From Nocardioides salarius (GTDB lineage: Bacteria > Actinomycetota > Actinomycetes > Propionibacteriales > Nocardioidaceae): a DNA stretch of 64,000 nucleotides. The notes under the pieces were generated by a model. The model was not told the origin of the DNA. It saw only the letters and a program-made list of their open reading frames with translations, and ran no database searches. How positions within the stretch are numbered: position 1 is the first letter of the stretch; every line of letters starts with the position of its first letter. Positions 59,529 to 64,000 of the stretch are shown one piece after another. The stretch is taken from positions 744,001-808,000 of the forward strand of contig NZ_JAFBBZ010000001.1 of assembly GCF_016907435.1 (NCBI RefSeq), read 5' to 3'. Both the position numbers and the translations under genes were made by a program.

Positions 59529-60051
59529 GGTCGTCGCCTCTCGTGGTCGTGGTCGTGAGCGAGCGGTCGAGCAGGGGCCGCACCCGCTCCAGCGCTCGTG
59601 CCGACCGGGTGCGCACCGCGCCCGACGACGTGCCCATCCGCTGCGCGGTCTCCTCCACCGAGAGGTCCTCGAGGTAGCGCAGCACCAGCACGGCCCGGTC
59701 GGCGGGCCGGAGCCCCGCCAGCGCCTCGAGGATCGCGAGGCGGGTCTCGCTGAGCGCGGCCGCCTCGGAGGTCGCCGTGTCGGCCGAGTCGGGCAGGTCG
59801 CTGCGCGGCACCTCCCCGCTGCTGCGCCGGCGGCGCGCGCTGATGAAGGTGCGGGTCAGGGTGGTCTGGGCGTACGCCGCCGGGTTGTCGATGCGGCGGC
59901 CGAACGGGGAGCTCCACCGGCTGAAGACCTTGGCCAGGGTCTCCTGCACCAGGTCCTCGGCCTCGTGGTGGCTGCCGCACAGCAGCCAGGCCGACCGGTA
60001 GAGCTGGGGCGCTCGCGCTCGGGCGAGCTCCTCGAACTCCTGCTCCTGCAT
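59521..60051 (-). CDS. ECF RNA polymerase sigma factor, SigE-family type
   Basis: The 176-residue sigma-70 family protein has region 2 (FEELARARAPQLYRSAWLLC, GSHHEAEDLVQETLAKVFSR) and region 4 (GLRPADRAVLVLRYLEDLSV, EETAQRMGTSSGAVRTRSAR). It belongs to the short actinobacterial SigE-family ECF group. The ATG at 60051 is preceded by GGAG 8 nt upstream, preferred over upstream ATGs. It overlaps the membrane-partner gene by 8 bp, so the two proteins are made together. The signal sensed is unknown. Confidence 0.9.
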   Translation of the reverse strand: MQEQEFEELARARAPQLYRSAWLLCGSHHEAEDLVQETLAKVFSRWSSPFGRRIDNPAAYAQTTLTRTFISARRRRSSGEVPRSDLPDSADTATSEAAALSETRLAILEALAGLRPADRAVLVLRYLEDLSVEETAQRMGTSSGAVRTRSARALERVRPLLDRSLTTTTTRGDDHE

Positions 60052-60229
60052 GTGTTCGCTCCTGGGGTGGCGGCTCGGTGGGCTCATCCTTGTCGACGCA
60101 GCACCCCCGCCCGATGTCACACCTGCCGGCGGGGAGTCTCGCGGCGAGCGCTGACGTCGTACGCCGTCACCGGGGACCCGATCCCAGGATCGACTGCTCG
60201 ATGGTGCAGAAGTGACCGCTCGGCGGGCC

Positions 60230-61828
60230 TCAGCGGTGGTGGCGCCGCAGCCCGAAGGTGACGGCGTCGAGCAGTGCCTCCCACGAGGCCTGCACGACGT
60301 TGTGCCCCACCCCGACGGTGACCCACGAGCCCTCGCCGTCGGCGGTCTCGATGAGCACCCGGGTGATCGCGTCGGTGCCGTGGCCCTGGTCGAGGATGCG
60401 CACCTTGTAGTCGACGAGCTCGAGCCGGGCGACCTCCGGGTAGGCCTGGCCGATCGCGGAGCGCAGGGCGTGGTCGAGCGCGTTGACCGGACCGTTGCCC
60501 TCGCCCGCCACGACGTAGCGCACTCCCCCGGCCCGCAGCTTCACGGTCGCCTCCGAGAGCGCCTCCACCCCCGGGCCGGGCTGGGTCTCGGTGATGACGC
60601 GCCACGACTCCACGTCGACGTACGACGGCCGCTCGCCCTCGACCTCCTCGACCAGCAGCAGCTCGAAGGAGGCGTCGGCGGCCTCGAAGGTGTAGCCGCG
60701 TCCCTCGAGCACCTTGACCCGCTCGGTGATGCGGGTGAGCAGCGCCTTGGCCTCGGGGGTGTCGCCCGACAGGTCGAAGCCGAGCTCGCGGCCCTTGAGC
60801 TCGATGGAGGCGCGCCCGGCCATGTCGGAGACCAGCAGCCTCATGTCGTTGCCGACGCCGAGGGGGTCCATGTGCTGGTAGAGGTCGGGGTCGACCTTGA
60901 TCGCGCTCGCGTGCAGCCCGGCCTTGTGGGCGAAGGCGGAGGTGCCGACGTAGGGCTGGCGCGCGGCCGGCGCGATGTTGGTGACCTCGGCGACGGCGTG
61001 GGCGATGCGGGTCGCGTCGCGCAGCAGCCCCGGCGGCAGCACCTGACGGTCCAGCTTGAGCTCGAGGTTGGCCACGACGGTGACGAGGTCGGCGTTGCCG
61101 GTGCGCTCGCCGTAGCCGTTGACGGTGCCCTGCACGTGCGTCGCCCCCGCGTCGACGGCGGCCAGCGAGTTGGCCACCGCGCAGCCGGTGTCGTTGTGGC
61201 AGTGGATGCCGATGCGCCCGCCGGTCGTCTCGACGACGTCGTGGACCACGTCGGAGACCCACGGCGGCAGCATCCCGCCGTTGGTGTCGCACAGCGCGGC
61301 CACCTCGGCGCCGGCCTCGAAGGCGGTGCGCAGCACCTCGAGCGCGTAGTCGCGGTTGGCGCGGTAGCCGTCGAAGAAGTGCTCGGCGTCGAGGAAGACC
61401 TGCTGGCCCTCGGCGCGCAGGTGGGCCACGGTGTCACGCACCATCGCGAGGTTCTCCTCGAGCGTGGTGCGCAGCGCCAGCTCGACGTGGCGGTCGTGCG
61501 ACTTGGCCACCAGCGTCACCACCCCGGCGCCGCTGTCGCGCAGCGCGGCCACCTGCGGGTCGTCGGCGGCCCGGGCGCCGGCGCGCCGCGTGGCGCCGAA
61601 GGCGGCCAGGCGGGCGTGGGACAGGTCGAGCTCGGTGGCGGCGCGGCGGAAGAACTCGGTGTCCTTGGGGTTCGCCCCCGGCCACCCGCCCTCGATGTAG
61701 CCCACACCGAGCCCGTCGAGCTGGCGCGCGATCGCGAGCTTGTCGGCGACCGACAGGTTCAGCCCCTCCTGCTGCGCTCCGTCGCGCAGGGTCGTGTCGT
61801 AGACGTGGAAGGCGCCGTGGAGGTCCAT
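60230..61828 (-). CDS. cimA: Citramalate synthase
   Basis: CimA condenses pyruvate and acetyl-CoA to (R)-citramalate, the threonine-independent entry to isoleucine. The 532-residue LeuA-like enzyme has VYDTTLRDGAQQEGLNLSVA, YIEGGWPGANPKDTEFF, CDTNGGMLPPWVSD, the metal-binding IGIHCHNDTGCAVANSLAAV, VQGTVNGYGERTGNADL, FAHKAGLHASAI and a C-terminal LeuA-type regulatory domain (VKLRAGGVRYVVAGEGNGPV). The ATG at 61828 has GGAG 8-9 nt upstream. A terminator-like hairpin lies 48 bp before the start, with no room for a promoter between them. Confidence 0.92.
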   Translation of the reverse strand: MDLHGAFHVYDTTLRDGAQQEGLNLSVADKLAIARQLDGLGVGYIEGGWPGANPKDTEFFRRAATELDLSHARLAAFGATRRAGARAADDPQVAALRDSGAGVVTLVAKSHDRHVELALRTTLEENLAMVRDTVAHLRAEGQQVFLDAEHFFDGYRANRDYALEVLRTAFEAGAEVAALCDTNGGMLPPWVSDVVHDVVETTGGRIGIHCHNDTGCAVANSLAAVDAGATHVQGTVNGYGERTGNADLVTVVANLELKLDRQVLPPGLLRDATRIAHAVAEVTNIAPAARQPYVGTSAFAHKAGLHASAIKVDPDLYQHMDPLGVGNDMRLLVSDMAGRASIELKGRELGFDLSGDTPEAKALLTRITERVKVLEGRGYTFEAADASFELLLVEEVEGERPSYVDVESWRVITETQPGPGVEALSEATVKLRAGGVRYVVAGEGNGPVNALDHALRSAIGQAYPEVARLELVDYKVRILDQGHGTDAITRVLIETADGEGSWVTVGVGHNVVQASWEALLDAVTFGLRRHHR

Positions 61829-61875
61829 CGCTGCTGCTCCGCTGCTGGGTGGGGGTCGTGGGGAGGTGCTCCAAC

Positions 61876-61928
61876 AAAAAAACCTCTCGCGGACGAGAGG
61901 TTGGCGCGCCGGGGAGGTCCCGGCGCGC
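61876..61928 (-). terminator. Tandem hairpins with U tract between the kinase gene and cimA
   Basis: On the minus strand a 10-bp GC stem (61919-61928 with 61904-61913, 5-nt loop) is followed by AACCTCTCG (61894-61902) pairing with CGAGAGGTT (61881-61889) and a run of seven T (61876-61882). This is a textbook intrinsic terminator, rare in such GC-rich DNA. The loop of the first stem carries ACCTC, the same sequence as the terminator's 5' arm, so alternative pairing is possible. Either it ends the kinase transcript or it attenuates cimA. Confidence 0.8.
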
Positions 61929-61954
61929 TAGCGAATGATGGAGACGTGCTGCAC
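61928..61954 (-). CDS. Possible cimA leader peptide (overlaps the kinase gene's 3' end)
   Basis: GTG-CAG-CAC-GTC-TCC-ATC-ATT-CGC-TAG would encode MQHVSIIR, with two consecutive isoleucine codons just before the hairpin pair. Isoleucine is the end product of the CimA pathway. The same codons are also the in-frame last residues of the kinase gene, so this may simply be its C-terminus. No clear ribosome binding site is seen. Confidence 0.25.
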   Translation of the reverse strand: MQHVSIIR

Positions 61955-63610
61955 GTCGTCGAGTGTGCCACCGACCACACCGCCACGGGCGGCGTCTCGC
62001 GATCCGACCGGCTGGTCCTGCGCCGGCACCCACCAGGGGCCCCGCTGGTCGAGCACGTACGCCGCCGCCCCGGCGGCCACCGTGACCAGCAGCAGCCCCG
62101 CGACCCAGCGCCCCGGGGCGGCCGAGAGCGGGCGCACCACGCGGCCCAGGGGCGAGCGCACCCGCGAGCCGCCCGGCCCCCACCACAGCCCCAGCACCAG
62201 GGCCCCGGCGCCCGCGAGCAGCGTCACGACGGTGCCGGCGGCCAACGAGTAGCAGACCAGTCCCGCGGCCGCGGCCAGCCCGAGGGCCCACAGCTGCAGC
62301 ACGATCGTGGAGGGGATGGAGCGCAGCAGGTCCCACGGCGCGCGCACCAGCACCACGGGCGCGTCGTACCAGCGACGCCCGCGCAGCCGCCGGCGATCGC
62401 CCACGTGGCTGGCGGCCAGCGACCCGCTGCGCAGCAGCCAGACGGCCACCAGCACCAGCGCCAGGCCGGCGTACGGCACCGCGGCCACCCCGACCGCCAC
62501 GGCCACCCCGCCGGCCAGGGTGAGCAGCCCGCGGCGCACCCGCTCGAGCGGCGGCACCCGAGGCGCCTGGTCGTCCCACTGCTGGTCGGACCACTGCTCG
62601 TCGGACCACTGCTCGGTGGGCAGCACGGCGGTGTGCGGGCCCTCCTCCGGCCGGTCGTCCCGCCAGTCGTCCTGCCGGCCCTCCTGCCAGTCGACCGGCT
62701 CGGCCTCGACGCGGGTCTCCTCCTCAGGCCACACGGCGGCCCGCATCGGCGCGGTCTCGACCACCTCGGGCAGCGGGCCGGCGACCGGTCGCCGGTGCAC
62801 CTGGGTCGACTGCGGGCGCAGCCAGTCGAGGATCTCCCCCAGGGTGGGCCGACGCTCCGGGTCGGGGTCGAGGGCGGCCTCGACGACGTCGTGCAGGTCG
62901 CCGCGCAGCCCGTCGAGGTCGTGCTCGCCGCGGCGCACCCGGTCCATCACCGCCATCGAGGGGCCCCGCCCGAAGGGGGCCCGGCCGGTGCCGGCGTAGG
63001 CGACCGTGGCCGCCCACGAGTGCACGTCGGAGGCGGTGCTGGCGTCGTCGCCGTAGAGGATCTCGGGGGCCAGGTAGCCGGGGGTGCCGATCAGCCAGCC
63101 GGTGTGGGTCAGGCGCGGGTCGTCGGCGACGCGGGCCAGCCCGAAGTCGATGAGGATCGGGGTGCGGCCCTCCATCAGCACGTTGGAGGGCTTGACGTCG
63201 CGGTGCAGCACCCCGACCTCGTGCACCGAGGCCAGGCCCTCGGCCAGGCACCCGGCGAACCAGACGAGGTCGCGCCCGACGACCGGGCCCTCCTCGACGA
63301 CGTGGTCGTGCAGGGAGAGCCCGGGCACGTAGCGGGTGGCGACGTAGGGCACGTCGCCCCAGGGGTCGGCGTCGATGACCTCGGCCACCCAGCGGCTGCG
63401 CACCCGCGAGAGCGAGGAGACCTCGCGCTCGAGCCGCTGGCGGGCCTCGTCGCCGCCGACGACGTGGGGGCGCAGCACCTTGAGCGCCACCCGCTCGCCG
63501 CCGGGGCGCCGGGCCAGGTGCACCACGCCCATGCCGCCCTCGCCGATCTGGGTCAGCAGCGTGTAGCCGCCGACGGTGGCGAGGGCGGCGCTGCGCGGCG
63601 TGGTGCTCAC
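61928..63610 (-). CDS. Membrane serine/threonine protein kinase
   Basis: The 560-residue Hanks-type kinase has an N-terminal catalytic domain (about residues 15-270): glycine loop LLTQIGEGGMGVVHLARRPG, catalytic Lys in RVALKVLRPHVV, GVLHRDVKPSNVLMEG, ILIDFGLARVADD and WLIGTPGYLAPEILYG. A disordered acidic linker (EQWSDEQWSDQQWDDQ) precedes a C-terminal half with about five membrane helices and no PASTA repeats. The start is a GTG at 63610. The last ~25 residues overlap the possible cimA leader and could be shorter in reality. The target is unknown. Confidence 0.9.
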   Translation of the reverse strand: MSTTPRSAALATVGGYTLLTQIGEGGMGVVHLARRPGGERVALKVLRPHVVGGDEARQRLEREVSSLSRVRSRWVAEVIDADPWGDVPYVATRYVPGLSLHDHVVEEGPVVGRDLVWFAGCLAEGLASVHEVGVLHRDVKPSNVLMEGRTPILIDFGLARVADDPRLTHTGWLIGTPGYLAPEILYGDDASTASDVHSWAATVAYAGTGRAPFGRGPSMAVMDRVRRGEHDLDGLRGDLHDVVEAALDPDPERRPTLGEILDWLRPQSTQVHRRPVAGPLPEVVETAPMRAAVWPEEETRVEAEPVDWQEGRQDDWRDDRPEEGPHTAVLPTEQWSDEQWSDQQWDDQAPRVPPLERVRRGLLTLAGGVAVAVGVAAVPYAGLALVLVAVWLLRSGSLAASHVGDRRRLRGRRWYDAPVVLVRAPWDLLRSIPSTIVLQLWALGLAAAAGLVCYSLAAGTVVTLLAGAGALVLGLWWGPGGSRVRSPLGRVVRPLSAAPGRWVAGLLLVTVAAGAAAYVLDQRGPWWVPAQDQPVGSRDAARGGVVGGTLDDVQHVSIIR

Positions 63611-63636
63611 GTCACGAGGCTACCGACACCGGGGCC

Positions 63637-64000
63637 TCACTCGCTGGAGACGGCACCGGCCAGCGCCTCGACGAAGGTGTCGAGGCTGTAGGTCAGCGAC
63701 AGCGCGGTCGGCGGGGAGACCGAGGAGACGACGGCCTCGCCCGCGACGGTGGCCACGTGACCCTCCTGGAACTGCTCCATGGTCTGGTACGTCGGGTCCT
63801 CGGCGATCTCGTCGGCCCGCTCCTGCGTCGCGGCGTAGGACAGCAGCACGTCGGACTCCAGCTGGTCGACGTTCTCGGTGCTGAGCGTGTAGTAGAAGGT
63901 GCTCTCGCCGGTGTCGAGCTCGTCGACGCTCGGGGCGACGGTGAAGCCGAGGTCCTCGAGGAACTGCACACGCGGGTCGGCGGCGCTGTAGACGTAGAAG
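63637..64000 (-). CDS. Iron-siderophore ABC transporter binding protein (5' part beyond the window)
   Basis: Only the C-terminal 121 residues are visible. FYVYSAADPRVQFLEDLGFT, VDQLESDVLLSYAATQERAD, YQTMEQFQEGHVATVAGEAV and SPPTALSLTYSLDTFVEALA are typical of the last lobe of FepB/FhuD-type periplasmic or lipoprotein binding proteins for ferric siderophores. It lies 26 bp upstream of the kinase gene on the same strand. It could serve uptake of the siderophore made by the des operon, but the two loci are about 14 kb apart. Confidence 0.82.
   Translation of the reverse strand, partial: FYVYSAADPRVQFLEDLGFTVAPSVDELDTGESTFYYTLSTENVDQLESDVLLSYAATQERADEIAEDPTYQTMEQFQEGHVATVAGEAVVSSVSPPTALSLTYSLDTFVEALAGAVSSE

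Noticed and set aside
1..64000. CRISPR array, prophage, or restriction-modification island
   Set aside because: No regularly spaced repeats, phage structural genes or methylase/nuclease pairs were found; the only mobile DNA is the IS110-type element.

Overview
The window is a high-GC actinobacterial chromosome segment. Dense coding, frequent GTG starts, 4-nt stop/start overlaps, an F420-pathway gene, an IdeR/DmdR-type iron box, a BioQ-type biotin operator and a DUF222/HNH gene behind a LexA box all fit Nocardioidaceae; Nocardioides or a close relative is my best guess. Apart from one IS110-type insertion sequence and its surroundings (about 56.1-58.8 kb) it reads as ordinary chromosome rather than a mobile island.

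Layout. 1-12.2 kb (minus): smc (cut by the left edge), an exported LVIVD-type protein, a small coiled-coil protein, then mutM-rnc-rpmF-DUF177-coaD-rsmD-recG-DAK2 kinase. 12.4-22.9 kb: rpmB, thiL, a stand-alone Lrp ligand domain, a DUF3515 lipoprotein, two convergent D-Ala-D-Ala ligase-type genes, murF, a Cys/Met PLP enzyme, gpsA-plsC, cofC/fbiD and a lysine-tailed HU protein. 23-28 kb: leuCD with a divergent IclR regulator, and an alkylation-repair pair (Ada-AlkA fusion plus ogt). 28-37.3 kb: an LCP cell-wall ligase gene, tail to tail with a nine-gene, translationally coupled carotenoid operon (GGPP synthase, phytoene synthase, desaturase, split lycopene cyclase, P450, glycosyltransferase, acyltransferase, PAP2). 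37.4-41.1 kb: tRNA-Glu, tRNA-Gln, a CPBP protease, gltX and a FAH-family hydrolase.

41-52.7 kb (plus): an RsbQ/RsbP-type stress-sensing pair, an iron-box-controlled desferrioxamine-type siderophore operon (desA, desB and a fused desC-desD), a small membrane protein, a pentapeptide protein, and a biotin uptake operon bioYMN with a divergent TetR repressor. 52.7-64 kb: amidase, flavin reductase, SOS-linked HNH protein, a long inverted repeat, a lipoprotein gene, the IS110-type element, an ECF sigma factor with a membrane partner, citramalate synthase cimA behind a possible attenuator, a membrane Ser/Thr kinase, and the 3' part of an iron-siderophore binding protein cut by the right edge.

Most notable: (1) a carotenoid operon that predicts a hydroxylated, glycosylated and acylated carotenoid; (2) an intrinsic terminator between the kinase and cimA with no room for a cimA promoter, preceded by a possible uORF ending Ile-Ile-Arg; (3) the structured non-coding end of the IS110-type element as a bridge-RNA candidate; (4) an orphan RsbQ-RsbP module; (5) a DesC-DesD fusion; (6) a D-Ala-D-Ala ligase paralogue lacking a conserved metal-binding Asn.
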